Source: Myxocyprinus asiaticus
Taxonomy: Eukaryota; Chordata; Actinopteri; Cypriniformes; Catostomidae
Length of the DNA: 64,000 bases
Assembly: GCF_019703515.2 (NCBI RefSeq)
Contig: NC_059356.1
Span: 22,511,197 to 22,575,196 of the forward strand
Direction of reading: 5' to 3'
Part shown: in pieces, positions 1-11,346 of the stretch
Layout of the letters: each line of letters opens with the position of its first letter
Numbering within the stretch: the stretch's first letter is position 1
Notes under the pieces: generated by a model
Database searches by the model: none
Told to the model about the DNA's origin: nothing
Seen by the model: only the letters and a program-made list of their open reading frames with translations
Made by a program: the position numbers and the translations under genes

Positions 1-74
1 TGTTGGATGGCCTCTTTATAGCATTAAAGACCAGTATATTTACTTAAGCTTTTCTTGTCTCATTGCCCCTGCAG

Positions 75-212
75 AAAGGATTTGATGTCTTTAATGCACT
101 GGACCTAATGGAGAATAAGACATTTCTGGAGAAGCTCAAGTTTGGCATTGGAGATGGAAACCTGCAGTATTACCTCTATAATTGGAAATGTCCCAGCATG
201 GGCTCAGAAAAG
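75..212 (+). CDS. nmt1: N-myristoyltransferase, penultimate coding exon
   Basis: This exon is 46 codons long, is preceded by a CAG acceptor and is followed by a GTACAG donor. The reading begins [20 protein letters not shown] and continues through [19 protein letters not shown] recognise this as the C-terminal part of the glycylpeptide N-tetradecanoyltransferase fold, the cytosolic enzyme that transfers myristate from myristoyl-CoA to N-terminal glycines. The variant [10 protein letters not shown] looks closer to NMT1 than to NMT2, so the symbol is NMT1-type; which teleost copy it is cannot be told. Both ends are phase 0 and the exon joins in frame to the exon at 1590. The rest of the gene lies left of the window. 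Confidence 0.93.
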
Positions 213-606
213 GTACAGATTTTGAGATGTTATACAAAATGAGTTTACAAATTTATTTATGAAGGCATAAAGTATCACTTAGTATTGACATAGTAAGTTC
301 ATGCAGTAGGTGACCACAATGCTTCACAATCTGCTTATTGTTAAATTGGGGATCTCTGTCTCCCAAAGCAGTTGGGATTGATGATTATAGTTTTTTTTTA
401 TGAAAATACTGATTATTATTTGTATGATAACTGACATGTAGAACCGATTTTTAATCATTTTATTTCTGCCTTTAGAAACAATAACCAAATCATTCATCAA
501 TTACCTCTGTGAGCGAACCTTTACGAGACTAAAATTGTGCATTAGAATCCATTTAACCTTTATTGGCAATATAAACCTGTCCAAGGCTCTTCACTTAAGA
601 TAATTT

Positions 607-1279
607 AAAGGGATAGTTCACCCAAACATTAATTATTTACTCACCCTTGGGCCATCCCAGATGTGTATGACTTTCTTCTGCAGAATACAAAGATTTTTAG
701 AAAAATATTTCAGCTCTGAAGATCCATACAATGCAAGTGAATGTTGGCCAGAACTTTGAAGCTTCAAAAAGCACATAAAGGCAGTACAAAAGTAATCCAT
801 AGGACTCCAGTGGTTAAATTCTGAAGTAAAATGACAGGTGTGGGTGAGAAACAGATCAATATTCAAGTCCTTTTTACTATAAATCTCAACTTTTATTTTC
901 ATTTCTACATTCTTCTTTTGTTTTAGTTTTTACATTATTCCTGCATATCGCCACCTTGTGGGCAGGGAGGATAATTTATAGTAAACAGGTACTTAAACAT
1001 TGATCTGTTTCCCATCCACACCTATCATATCGCTTCTGAAGACATGGATTTAACCACTGGAGTCATATGGATTACTTTTATGCTGACTTTATATGCCTTT
1101 TGGAACTTCAAATTTCTGGTCACCATTCACTTGCATTGTATGGACCTACAGAGCTGAGATATTCTTCTAAAAATCTTAATTTGTGTTCTGCAGAAGAAAG
1201 TAAGTCATACACATCTGGGGTGGCATGAGGGTGAGTAAACAATGACAGAATTTTCATTTTTGGGTGAATTATTCCTTTC
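607..1279. mobile_element. MITE with inverted ends inside nmt1 intron
   Basis: The left end AAAGGGATAGTTCACCC and the right end GGGTGAATTATTCCTTT are inverted copies. The two arms repeat the same content in opposite orientation (upland phrases such as 'cagatgtgtatgactttctt' and its complement). This is a non-autonomous DNA transposon family that recurs here at 2622, 22610, 24299 and 30500. No transposase is encoded; ORFs across it are noise. The family name is not assigned. Confidence 0.75.
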
Positions 1280-1341
1280 AAATTTTAAGTCTTTTGGAAT
1301 CTAAGACATAGTACAATGTCTTCTATGTGATTTCAGCTTTT

Positions 1342-1362
1342 GGGGGGGGGGGGGGGGGGGGG
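1342..1362 (+). repeat. Homopolymer of 21 guanines in the last nmt1 intron
   Basis: An uninterrupted run of 21 G lies about 230 bases upstream of the terminal nmt1 exon on the coding strand. Such tracts can form G-quadruplexes in DNA or pre-mRNA and are often miscounted in assemblies. Confidence 0.9.
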
Positions 1363-1589
1363 CAAATTCTAACTTTATCAGTAAATCCAATATTAAAGAA
1401 CCGATATCCGATGGAAAATGTAAATATCTGTTAAAAATTCTGGTCTAAATAATGGTCCAATATGTTATGCAATTACCAAAGATCAGTATACTGTTCACTG
1501 AAAGTATCTAATAATTGTATATTTTCACAGTTTGATTCTTCACATTTAATGGAGAGCTGTAATGCTAAAGTAATTGTGTTATCTTCCAG

Positions 1590-1610
1590 GTGGGTTTGGT
1601 ACTGCAGTGA
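1590..1610 (+). CDS. nmt1: N-myristoyltransferase, terminal coding exon
   Basis: A 21-base exon follows the acceptor TTCCAG and reads VGLVLQ then TGA. This is the conserved carboxyl end of vertebrate N-myristoyltransferases; the C-terminal carboxylate takes part in catalysis in this family. It is in frame with the exon at 75-212 after removal of a 1377-base intron. Confidence 0.92.
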   Translation: MGLVLQ

Positions 1611-2480
1611 CCCATTTCCACCATCCGTAACCTCTATCTCGCATGACAGCGAGGCCAAGTTATGACATCACGCACTGACCACCTGACAGATGCTACCAAT
1701 GGACTTCCTGCTTGAGGAAGAAGAATTCACCGCCCATTTTTACATTTGAACTATGACCTTTTGGACCTGCACTACTGCTGCCAAGCTGAGAGAGGATGTT
1801 TTCTTCTCTTTCCTCTCTCATTTCTCTCTTTCCCTCAGTCTTTTTCTTATTCTCTCTCTGCGCATGGACTTAAAGCCATTGTATTTACCATCAAGAGAGA
1901 TGAGGAATCGTAATCTGTTATGATTATTAATAATTGTGAGTGCACACACACTCATATATAACTACCAGATATACTCCCAGAACCCTAATGCATAAGTGTC
2001 GTGTTACTCACATTCTTAGATTCAACTTTATTCAGTATAACATGAGTTTACCCTCCATGTCCAGTGGGAGGCACTTTTGCGAAAAAATAGGATGAAATTA
2101 TTCATTCTCCTCAGTGTTTTAGAAATGATCGAGAGAAAAAAACAAAACAAAAACAACCAAGGACACATGAAAATTCCTTGAGAAAAATGGCAAAATCAAA
2201 TGAGATAATAAAAATCCAAAGTTGACATGAAAAAGGGCTGTCTCATCTTAACCTCTTTTAAATGCAATGGAAACAGTGTCTCCTTTTGACAAACTGTGAC
2301 CAACTGAAGGGTGCGGTACACAGTGAGAGAGAGCTTTTTTGTCTTGGTTTTGCTTTGTCATTGCTTTTAATTTGTCCTCTTTAAACAGTACATTGCTTAT
2401 TGGTCTCTAACTGCCTGTGATCCGTTTTACTGTAATGCCAACAGACAAGCACCTATGTAAATAAACATGGAAATATAAAA
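1611..2480 (+). other. Probable nmt1 3' UTR
   Basis: Non-coding sequence follows the nmt1 stop. The first AATAAA is at 2460-2465, a plausible polyadenylation signal; a second lies at 3358-3363 beyond a MITE. There is a pyrimidine-rich stretch near 1800-1860. The end point is inferred, not seen. Confidence 0.5.
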
Positions 2481-2621
2481 GATAAACCATATGAATTCTA
2501 CAACTGACTGTGATTGAATCTACATTGTACACCTGGCAGATTGGTGTTTGGAGGTCTTCATAAATGAGCAATAATAATGACGTTTTGGAGGGGAGGGTGG
2601 GAGGGAAGGTGTTGTGAACTT

Positions 2622-2917
2622 AAAGGATTAGTTCACCTTTAAAAAAAAAAAAAAAGTCATTAATTGCTCACTTTCATGACATTCCAAACCCAAGTGACTG
2701 ACTGACTGACTGACTTCCATGGAACAAAAAAAGGAGAAATTCTGAAGAATGTTGATGTTGCACTTTCCCATACAATGAAAGTGAATGGTGACTGAGGCTA
2801 ACATTCTGCCTAACACCTGCTTTTGTGTTCCACGGAAGAAAGTCGCATGGGTTTGGAACAACATGAGTGTGTGAAAATAAAGACAGAATTTTCATTTTTG
2901 GCTGAACTACCTCTTTA
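2622..2917. mobile_element. MITE, same family as 607-1279
   Basis: It starts AAAGGATTAGTTCACCTTT and ends with the complement-like GGCTGAACTACCTCTTT. It is about 300 bases long, contains a poly-A run and a (GACT)n stretch, and has no coding content. Confidence 0.7.
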
Positions 2918-4154
2918 AATGTGGCGTTAAGAATGAAAAGTTGTGATTTGTGTCTTGGAGGATAGATTATGCCTGCTCATAAAATTTTACAGCTCTAGAA
3001 AGGCAAATATCCTTATAGTATTAGAAAGCATATAACCTAACTCTTATTTATGAGATGATGTAATCTGTCCAATAAGTTGACATCACAACAGTGCTTTGGA
3101 ACGAATGCTTAATTGTAGATTGCAGATGAACTTACTGAAGTGTTAAAGATTTATGAGTAAGTGGCAGTATCTACTCAAAGTTGTGGTTTTCTGAAACATA
3201 GCATTGGGGCAAAGAAAAGGGGTAATTCAATGGGTAAATACAATGGAATCAACTGAAAACGGATCTTTCCATTTTTAGAATGGAGTGAAAGATGTCAATG
3301 TGTGTGTGTGTATGTGTGTGTTTTTTATTTTTTTTGTTGTTTTTTTTTTTTGTGGTAAATAAAAAGTAGCAGCTGCTTTGACAGTTCCATGTTTGGTTTG
3401 TTTTTGAGAGTTTGTGGCCTGTGGGAAGTCACATTCTTATGGTGGATCTGAGAAATTACTACCCATAGTTTGGACAAATGTCTGCACATACAGAGGGAGA
3501 CTAAGTGTTGAGCCTTGCTATGTGCTGTTATTTGTATTACGTGTGCGTTTTTAGATCCATTTGCAGATGCCTAGTTTATAACATTGTAACAGTGTCCAAG
3601 TTAAGTCAGACCTCAATGGGGTCAAAAAGATGCTTTACGTTGTGTTAATTCCCATGACTCAAAGTGCCTGTGAAATGATAAATGTTACTGCTTTGTCTTG
3701 TGTTTAAATGTGTCTTTAGTCTCTAGAACCACTTTAGAAATTCTCTGTTCTTTGGATCCTTCATGAAAGTGACAAACTCAACTGAAAGTTCTAATTAATG
3801 TGTAACTTAATTTATTGACAGTTATAATTGTCTTATTTGATTTGAAAAAGCACATGACAGTGTTCTACCTCTCCTGTAATGTGTGAATCCACAACCTCCC
3901 TCCCCTGAGACTTCACTGTGTAGACCACATAGTACGCACATTTACGATGCACCAGATTTAAAAAAATGCTGTAGTACCACAATAACCCAAGACTGTGGCC
4001 TATAGTGACAAAGATAAGTTTATTTATTATAGATATAGTGATTATAGATGTGATATTTCTGCTCAAATGACTTACGTTTTTGGATAAGCCTGCACATTTA
4101 TTGCATACAGCATCATAATATACAACAATATATAACAACAACAAACCAAGTGGA
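2918..4154. other. Intergenic stretch without recognisable gene
   Basis: The stretch is AT-rich, with a (TG)n microsatellite near 3299-3322 and a T-run after it. I see no exon-like sequence or named repeat. A short reverse-strand open frame (3833-4144) is low-complexity and not supported. Confidence 0.5.
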
Positions 4155-4905
4155 ATTTGTGTATTCCGTTAGATTACTCAAGGTCAGTAACGTATTCTAA
4201 ATACTTTGGATTACTTCTTTAGCACTGGTAGATTTTTTCACTTGTTTTGACTATAAAAACTCTGCCAGTACAGTAAGACAAAATACACATGTTAAAAATA
4301 CAATGTCTGAAAAACCTAAATATCTTATGCAGTGTTGTTTCTAAAACAAGATAAATCAAATTGATCTTGTTTTAAGGATTTTTAGATATTTTTACAGGAA
4401 AACAATAAAAAAATAATTATCAAGAATATGATTTTTGCCCTAATATCAAAGGTCTTACTAGAACAAAATTATGATCCAATGTGAATTTTCTTGATGAAAA
4501 AATATGATCGTGCCTGGTAACGTGTATGTAAAATGGCTAGAAATAGCATTTTAGCTTAGCGTAAAGCTGACAATTTACACAAGGTTTATTTCTATTTCTT
4601 CTACTCCAGACTTACTTCAAACGTACTTCTCTGTCTGCTCGTATGAATGTAACACATCATAAGAAAGTGTTTCACCGCTGTTCAAATGCACTTTGGATCG
4701 CATCATTTATATGTATAAATGTTTTCCATCTGAAAGGACTAAATATTAAATGAAACAAATGACAATAAAATGCAAAGTAATCTCTTCAGTAATAAAAATT
4801 ATTTTTGAATGTAACTGTATTCTAATTACCAATGATTTAAATTGTAACTGTAGTGGAATACAGTTACTTATATTTTGTATTTTAAATACGTAATCCCCAA
4901 CCCTG
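4155..4905 (+). mobile_element. hAT-type non-autonomous element, left-truncated
   Basis: It shares about 700 bases with the copies at 8496-9069 and 24758-27081. The right terminus reads ...AATCCCCAACCCTG. The family is assigned to hAT because the 24758 copy has an 8-base target duplication and CAGGG/CCTG ends. It has no transposase. Confidence 0.7.
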
Positions 4906-5297
4906 CCTATGGACATGTGCCACTATAATGTTTGACAACAACCAAGTGTCCAAATACATTTTGTCTTGATTTTTTTTAACAAAGCTATATAGTTCAAAGG
5001 TATTCAAACATTCTTAAATGTAACTTTATTGTCCAAATACATTTTGGGACCAGAGTATATTAAAACTGAACATTATACATATAGGCCTACATTCAGTACA
5101 CTTAATTTTATTCTTCGACTGAAAGCTATGGAAAATGTTGGTAGGCTACTCTGTGCTCATCTCTGTAGGTGCAGGTGGTGTATGTGAGTGGTGGGTTTTT
5201 TTGCACTTTGTCCTACAAATTCAGACCTGAAACAGGAAATTATGAAGTTAAGAAAGATTAAAAGTTTATAGAGGTCTTGGCTGAAGCTCACTATAGG

Positions 5298-5437
5298 CAG
5301 GGTTGGGAAGTAACGGAATACATGTAACGGGAGTACGTATTTAAAATACAAAATATAAGTAACTGTATTCCACTACAGTTACAATTTAAATAATTGGTAA
5401 TTAGAGGGTGATTACTGAAGAGATTACTTTGCATACA
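5298..5437 (-). mobile_element. hAT-type element end, inverted, truncated
   Basis: It begins CAGGGTTGGGAAGTAACGG, the complement of the right end of the other copies. It breaks off abruptly at the start of a 58-base tandem array. It faces the copy ending at 4905 tail to tail, with 392 unassigned bases between them. Confidence 0.7.
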
Positions 5438-5935
5438 ATAAATTGGAAATGGACATTTAGTATGTGGTGGACACAGGGGTAATACACCTATACAATAAAT
5501 TGGAAATGAGCATTTAGTATGTTGGTGGACACAGGGGTAATAGACCGATACAATAAATTGGAAATGGACATTTTGTATGTTGGTGGACACAGGGGTAATA
5601 GACCGATACAATAAATTGGAAATGGACATTTTGTATGTTGGTGGACACAGTGTAAAGAGACCTATGCAATACATTGGAAATGGACATTTAGTATGTTGGT
5701 GGACACAGGGGTAATACACTTATACAATACATTGGAAATGGACATTTAGGGTTAATACCCCTGTACAATAAATTGGAAATGGACATTTAGTATGTTGATG
5801 GACACAGGGTAAAGAGACCTATGCAATAAATTGGAAATGGACATTTAGTATGTTGGTGGACACAGGGATAATATACCAATACAATACATTGGAAATTGAC
5901 ATTTAGTATGTGGGTGGACACAGGGTAAAGAAACA
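5438..5935. repeat. Minisatellite, about 58-base unit
   Basis: About nine imperfect copies of a unit beginning CAATAAATTGGAAATGGACA and containing GTTGGTGGACACAGGG. Open frames on the reverse strand across it are only the repeat translated. Confidence 0.9.
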
Positions 5936-5939
5936 TCTG

Positions 5940-6075
5940 TTTGTGATTGTTTTGATGGTTAATATGTATAGTGTTGTTGTGTTTATGCTTTCTACACACC
6001 CACAGTGGAAACAAATTTCCTCTTTGAGGACAAATAAATTATCTATCTATAGAATAAATCTGTCTATCTAAAGAG
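5940..6075 (+). mobile_element. LINE 3' tail-like insertion splitting the minisatellite
   Basis: Non-repeat sequence interrupts the 58-base array and ends with CAAATAAATTATCTATCTAT. That resembles the microsatellite tail of L2/Rex-type fish LINEs. The family call is tentative. Confidence 0.4.
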
Positions 6076-6240
6076 ACATATGCAATAAATTGGAAATGGA
6101 CATTTAGTATGTTGGTGGACACAGGGGTAATAGACCAATACAATAAATTGGAAATTGACATTTTGTATGTTGTTGGACACAGGGGTCATAGACTAATACA
6201 ATAAATTGGAAATGGACATTTATTATGTTGGTGGTTAACA
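6076..6240. repeat. Continuation of 58-base minisatellite
   Basis: About three further copies of the unit seen at 5438-5935, resuming after the inserted block. Confidence 0.85.
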
Positions 6241-6244
6241 GACC

Positions 6245-6600
6245 TAGGTCTTTTGGGTCAAATTGGGCAAAGTAGTTGGTTAGGGGGCAGATAGTGGGTC
6301 TGTGGACAGCCCTGTCCCCTCCAGGTGGTCCGGGGGTCTCATTGGTCAAATTGGGTAAAATAGTTGGTTAGGAGGCAGGTAGTGGGTCTGTGGACAACCC
6401 CGCCCCCTCCGGGTGGTCCGGGGGTCTCATTGGTCAACTTTGGCAAAATAGTAGGGGGCAGATAGTGGGTCTGTGGACAGCCCTGCCCCCTCCGGGTGGT
6501 CCGGGGGTCTCATTGGTCAACTTAGGCAAAATAGTTGGTTAGGGGGCAGATAGTGGGTCTGTGGACGGTCCGGCCCCCACCCGGGTGGTCCGGTGGTCTT
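6245..6600. repeat. Tandem repeat, 88-base GC-rich unit, about four copies
   Basis: The unit contains GGCAGATAGTGGGTCTGTGG and GGGTGGTCCGGGGGTCTCAT. Copies differ by a few bases and one has a short deletion. It abuts the 58-base array directly. Confidence 0.85.
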
Positions 6601-6940
6601 TGGGGGTCTGTGGGGTGATTGAGTCCCATTCCCCCATTAAACGAACACAGTGTGACAAATTGCCCATGGGACCGCACTGCCCTGAGAGGTGCCCACCTGC
6701 CATCAATATGAATGGCGAAGGCACCCATTCATTTAAGCCGTGAGGCAGCCACCCCAGTGGGTCAAGGCCGAACTGCAGGGGAAGTGCTCATTCGGAGGGA
6801 TTTCTTTAAATGCCCGTGGCAGGGTCCGCAGGTCCAAGACGCGGCACCCCGGAAGGAAAGGATGTGTCCGTGGAACATTTTGGGGGGCTTCCCCAATTCC
6901 TAATGGCTACGTTACCACCAATCGAAAACCTTGGCCTTAT
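6601..6940. other. Unassigned GC-rich stretch next to DIRS fragment
   Basis: No clear frame or repeat. It may be a diverged part of the neighbouring DIRS element, but I could not align it to the copy at 58506-64000. Confidence 0.3.
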
Positions 6941-8495
6941 TTAGGTCAAAGCACTTACCTACTTCCGTGTGCCCACCATAGGACCGGTCAGTGACGGGGG
7001 AGGAGGGTGAATGTCCTCATGACTCATCACAACCACCTGAGTGTGGGTGTGTGTGTGCCGCAGCTGGGCGCGCAAAGGTGGGGAACTCGCTTCCATAGCG
7101 CCGTGCCTGCCGTGAACGTTCGGCGTCTGGCTTTCGTTATAACAACGGTTGTAAACACCGGCTGTGTGACCCAGGAAATGAGGAAACTACTCTTTCTTTG
7201 AAAATGTGGGTGCCGCAGCCCCTCAGGCGTGCAGCGAAATCAAATTCAAAGGAAACAAAAGATTCTCCTCATGGTCCTCCACCGGGGAATGGAGTGGTCT
7301 GTCCACCACCTCTAAGCTTACAGCGGGTCTCCTCGTCCCTGGGTAGTCCATCTCAGGGGCGCTTGGAGGCCTTCCTGGGGCAGACAGGATGTGGGACCTT
7401 GAGCCACACCGGGGCAGGAAGTGTTGGATAGCCTCCGTCTGCTTCTTGACCGCTGAGAACTGCTGGTTAAAGTCCTCGACGGTGTCACTGAACAGGCCAA
7501 CCTGGGAGATGGGGGCATCAAGGAAGCGTACCTTGTCAGCATCATTCATCTCGACCAGGTTAAGCCACAGGTGGCGCTCCTGGACCACCAAGGTGCACAT
7601 CACTTGCCCGAGAGCCCGCGCCGTGACCTTCGCTGTGAGATCGGTCCCCGAGCGCAGCTTCTGCATTGCTCCCGGGTCGGGAGTGCCTTAGTGCAGTTGT
7701 TTCAGCGCCTTGGCCTGGTGCACTTGCAGGAGAGCCATGGCATGCAGGGTGGAGGCGGCTTGTCCAGCGGAACTGTGAGACTTGGTTGCCAAGGACTTAC
7801 AGGCCTTGGACGGGAATCTCGGCCGATTCCGCCAGGTGGCGGCATTTTGTGGGCACAGATGCACCGCAACCCCCTTGTCTATCTGGGGAATCACCGTGTA
7901 CCCCCAGGCCACCCCACCTTCAAGGGTAGTGAGAGTGGAGAGGCTCAGAGGTCAGGTCCAGGCAGTAAAAGTTGCCTGCCATGACTTGGTGAGCTCCTCG
8001 TGTACCACCGCGAAGAATGGAACCGGGGTGGGGCACAGCCGTGAGCAGCGCACTGAGCCCAGGAACCAATCATTAAGACGTGAGGGCTCAAGGCAGGGTG
8101 GAGGATTCCACTCAAGCCCGATGCTCGCAGCAGTCCGGGCAAGCATGGCCGCCAGCTCCGTGTCGGCCTCAGAGTGGGCGACCACACCTGAAGGTGGGAG
8201 CCCAGCCGAGTCCTCCACATCTGACTGGATCAGTCCACTCTCCGATGCTGCGATCGAGAGCTCATCCTGCTCTCGAGCCCCGAAATGAGACATCAAACTC
8301 GCCCTGGGGCGAGCTGCCTGTCTCATCCCAGAACTCGACCGGGGCAAATGAGCGTACTGGGGAATGGGAGGTCCGTGGGGGACACTTGCCAATTCCCATT
8401 GGCCTTTTCTCAAAGATCAGAGGCGTTTGGGGCTCCCAAGAGTGACCCCTAGTGTCACTATATCGACACAATGTCGAGTGAGTGACAGATAGGGA
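6941..8495 (-). mobile_element. DIRS retrotransposon fragment, 5' end plus gag
   Basis: Read on the reverse strand it starts with the same terminus as the copies at 52364 and 58506 (CTATCTGTCACTCACTC, then AGTGACACTAGGGGTCACTC). It then carries gag pieces: a frame at 8413-7952 with FFAVVHEELTKSWQA and one at 7666-7223 with VVQERHLWLNLVEMNDADKV. Both are typical of DIRS ORF1. The leader and gag N-terminus are deleted (jump near 8395). Reverse transcriptase and recombinase are absent. Its 3' part aligns with 62620-63500. It is dead, and it sits inside a hAT MITE copy. Confidence 0.8.
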
Positions 8496-9069
8496 ACTGA
8501 TCTTGTTTTAAGGATTTTTAGATATTTTTACAGGAAAACAATATAAAAATTATTATCAAGAATACGATTTTTGCCCTAATATCAAAGGTCTTACTAGAAA
8601 AAAAGAAATCATGATCCAGCGTGAATTTTCTTGATAAAACATATGATCGTGCCTGGTAACATGTGCATGTAAAATGGCTAGAAATAGCATTTTAGCTTAG
8701 CATTAAGCTGACAATTTACACAAGGTTTATTATTATTTCTTGTGCTCCAAACTTACTTCAAACGTACTTCTCTGTCTGCTCGTATGAATGTAACACATCA
8801 TAAGAAAGTGTTTCACCACTGTTCAAATGCACTTTGGATCGCATCAATTATATGTTTAAATGTTTTCTATCTGAAAGGACTAAATATTAAATGAAACAAA
8901 TGACAATAAAATGCAAAGTAATCTCTTCAGTAATCAAAATACTTTTTGAATGTAACTGTATTCTAATTACCAATGACTTAAATTGTAACTGTAGTGGAAT
9001 ACAGTTACTTATATTTTGTATTTTAAATATGTATTCTAGTTACATGTATTCCGTTACTCCCCAACACTG
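8496..9069 (+). mobile_element. hAT-type non-autonomous element, left part replaced
   Basis: It picks up the family at CTGATCTTGTTTTAAGG and runs to the intact right end CTCCCCAACACTG. The upstream part is missing at the DIRS junction. Confidence 0.7.
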
Positions 9070-9070
9070 C

Positions 9071-9073
<3 letters not shown>

Positions 9074-9134
<61 letters not shown>
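9074..9134. repeat. (TA)n microsatellite
   Basis: About 30 dinucleotide units directly after the hAT end. Confidence 0.95.
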
Positions 9135-9139
<5 letters not shown>

Positions 9140-9149
9140 CTTAGCTGTG

Positions 9150-9510
9150 ACATGGCATGGAGCAGAGCAGACTGAGGTTCGGCTGTGACATGGCGTGAAG
9201 CAGACTGAGGCGTTATTATGACAGGCTCAGGTGTTGCTGTGACATGGCTTGGAGCAGGCTGAGGTGCTGCTGTGACATGGCATGGAGCAGACTGAGGCAT
9301 TGCTGAGATATGGCATGGAGCAGGCTGAGGTGTTGCTGTGACATGGCATGGAGCAGGTTGAGGCATGGCTGTGACATGGCATGAAACAGGCCGAGGCGTG
9401 ACATGGCATGGAGCAGACTCAGGCATAGCTGTGACATGGCATGGAGCAGACTCAGGCATGGTGGTGACATGGCATGGAGCAGACTCAGGCGTGGCGGTGA
9501 CATGGCATGG
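9150..9510 (-). repeat. Minisatellite, 33-base unit, codon-length
   Basis: Imperfect copies of GTGACATGGCATGGAGCAGA plus CTCAGGCATGGCT. Because the unit is 33 bases, all frames stay open for hundreds of bases. It continues at 9931-10070 on the far side of a LINE scrap and belongs to the 3' side of the gag fragment at 10336-10607. Confidence 0.85.
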
Positions 9511-9930
9511 CAAGATTTTGAAATCAAACATAAACATATCCCTGTGGAACGGACTGATTAAGATGAAAGAAATCATCAGGCTGCTGCCAAGTCTCAGTCA
9601 AACAGAGGAAGACAAACCTACAGTCAGAGAGGAGGTCGTAAACCAGAGGTCCCTTGTTGGTGAGAGATCGGATGTAAAACAATCCAAAAGAGAGATTGGC
9701 TTTACCAGCATTGTTGCTAGCTGACCTGGCTAGGTTGGCTAGCATGCTATGGTTAGCAGTTTGTGTAGATTTCTTTGTGTGATGTGGATAAGATGACCAA
9801 AAGGACCATATTGTGTTCGTATCGTCGGTATTGTAGCTCCGTCGGGACCCACGGTGAATGTATTTCCTGCGAAGTTTATATATAATATCCAGATGGAGAT
9901 GTAAGGCTGGTGGAGGTTCAGAGAGTCAAG
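9511..9930 (-). mobile_element. L2/CR1-like LINE endonuclease fragment
   Basis: The reverse-strand frame 9745-9524 (73 codons) contains GLFYIRSLTNKGPLVYDLL and FLCLTETWQQPDDF. These are the first conserved blocks of an APE-type endonuclease (the N-x-RSL and x-E-T motifs) as in L2-type fish LINEs. The fragment keeps the 5' side and lost its 3' side, the reverse of ordinary 5' truncation, so it was probably cut by a later rearrangement. It splits the 33-base minisatellite. Confidence 0.65.
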
Positions 9931-10335
9931 AGTGCAACACATGGCTGTGACATGGCATGGAGCAGGCCAAGGCGTGACACGGCATGGAGCAGACTCAGGC
10001 GTGGCTGTGACATGGCATGGAGCAGACTCTGGCATGGCTGTGACAAGGCATGGAGCTGACTCAGGATCAGGGGCAGAAGGTGGCGCAAGCTCGGCGACCG
10101 TGACATGGGACCCTGGCTTGTCGAACATGGCGTGGGACCCTGGCTCGTCGACCATGATGTGGGACCCTGGCTCGTCCACCATGACGTGGGACCCTGGCTC
10201 GTCCACCATGACGTGGGACGCTGGCTCGGCGACCATGACGTGGGACGCTGGCTCGGCGACCATGACGTGGGACGCTGGCTCGGCGGCCATGACGTGGGAC
10301 TCTGGCTCGGCGGCAATGACATGGAACTCTGGCTA
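9931..10335 (-). repeat. Minisatellites of 33- and 27-base units downstream of gag
   Basis: 9931-10070 continues the 33-base unit. 10090-10335 is about nine copies of a 27-base unit (GACCATGACGTGGGACGCTG + GCTCGGC), read on the reverse strand as the nonapeptide EPASHVMVA. The array is in frame with the preceding gag piece apart from a stop at the junction. Confidence 0.85.
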
Positions 10336-10607
10336 GGCGTCCACATCCCCCACAGTGAACGATGAACCACATATCAGTAGGGCATGGTCGATAAATTGAG
10401 TCAGGCTGTAGGTACTCCGGCCGCCTGGCATCAAGGAGGAGATTGGCTCATTCAGCCCAAAGCGAAAACAGTCCTTGAGGGCAATCTCATTAAAATCGAC
10501 CCTGCTGGCCAGAGCACAAAAGTCCTCTACATATTCCTCCAGGGGACGATTCCCCTGACATAAATGAAGAAGCAGAATTGCTGGGTTCATTTTGCGGTCA
10601 GGTATTC
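10336..10607 (-). pseudogene. LTR-retrotransposon gag fragment
   Basis: The reverse-strand frame includes LLHLCQGNRPLEEYVEDFCA, followed by SRVDFNEIALKDCFRFGLNE and SLMPGG. This matches the retrotransposon gag pattern of teleost gypsy-like elements, in which a capsid-like block is followed by a low-complexity tail. No protease, reverse transcriptase or integrase follows; the downstream part is a minisatellite. A paralogous fragment lies at 20870-21085. Confidence 0.65.
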
Positions 10608-11084
10608 TGTAACGTTGGCTGGCAACAAGGTAAATGAAGAGACGATGACGTGTGATGAAGTGCAGTTTATTTACATAAGTGAAATCAAACAACCGTAAAT
10701 CCAAACATGAAACAAAACCTTGATTTGACTTGACTTGACTTGACTTGACTTGACTTGAACAATCCAACAATGTTACACTTACAATACCTGACAAAGGACA
10801 ATGGCAAACATGAGGCTTAAATACATGGACAAGGGAGAAACATGACAATGATAACCAATGACAAGACAGAACTGATAACAAGGTAACAAGACAATATACC
10901 AATGAAAACAAGACACATGAGCATGGAGGGAAACATGAAATCACATGACCAAGAAAACAGGAACAAACATGGCATGGAAACAGGAAATAACATGACATGA
11001 AACCACATGACCTGAACAGGAACAGGAACTAAACTTTAAAAGACATGAACACAAACATGAACAAAAACACATCTAGATGTGACA
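10608..11084 (-). mobile_element. Probable 5' LTR of the gag fragment
   Basis: On the reverse strand it starts TGTCACATCTAGATG and ends GCCAACGTTACA, giving TG...CA ends, and the gag frame begins just after. It contains a (TGACT)n run near 10720-10757 and C/T-rich sequence. No second LTR is present, so boundaries rest on the TG/CA rule only. Confidence 0.5.
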
Positions 11085-11346
11085 ATGTCAAATAGCCTTC
11101 GTTTTGTTGAGGGGAAAATATTAAATTATAAAAAAAAAATAATTACAAAAATATATGGAGAATAAAAACAAAGCAGCACAAAAAAAAAAAATTACCCCAG
11201 AAGTTATATACCCCCAAAACCTCAAGACAGGAAATGGTGACAGGAAATGATGATAGGAAAGTGTGGTATCTGAACCCTTTGCTGAACCCTCAGATACCTG
11301 ATCAAATCAGAGAACTTCAACTTGTTAAACTCATACCAGACTCAAG

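Noticed and set aside
5291..6349. Reverse-strand open frames of 75-142 codons
   Set aside because: Translations of the 58-base minisatellite.
9040..10372. Several long overlapping frames on both strands
   Set aside because: Produced by 33- and 27-base repeats and a (TA)n tract; only the gag and LINE endonuclease segments have recognisable content.
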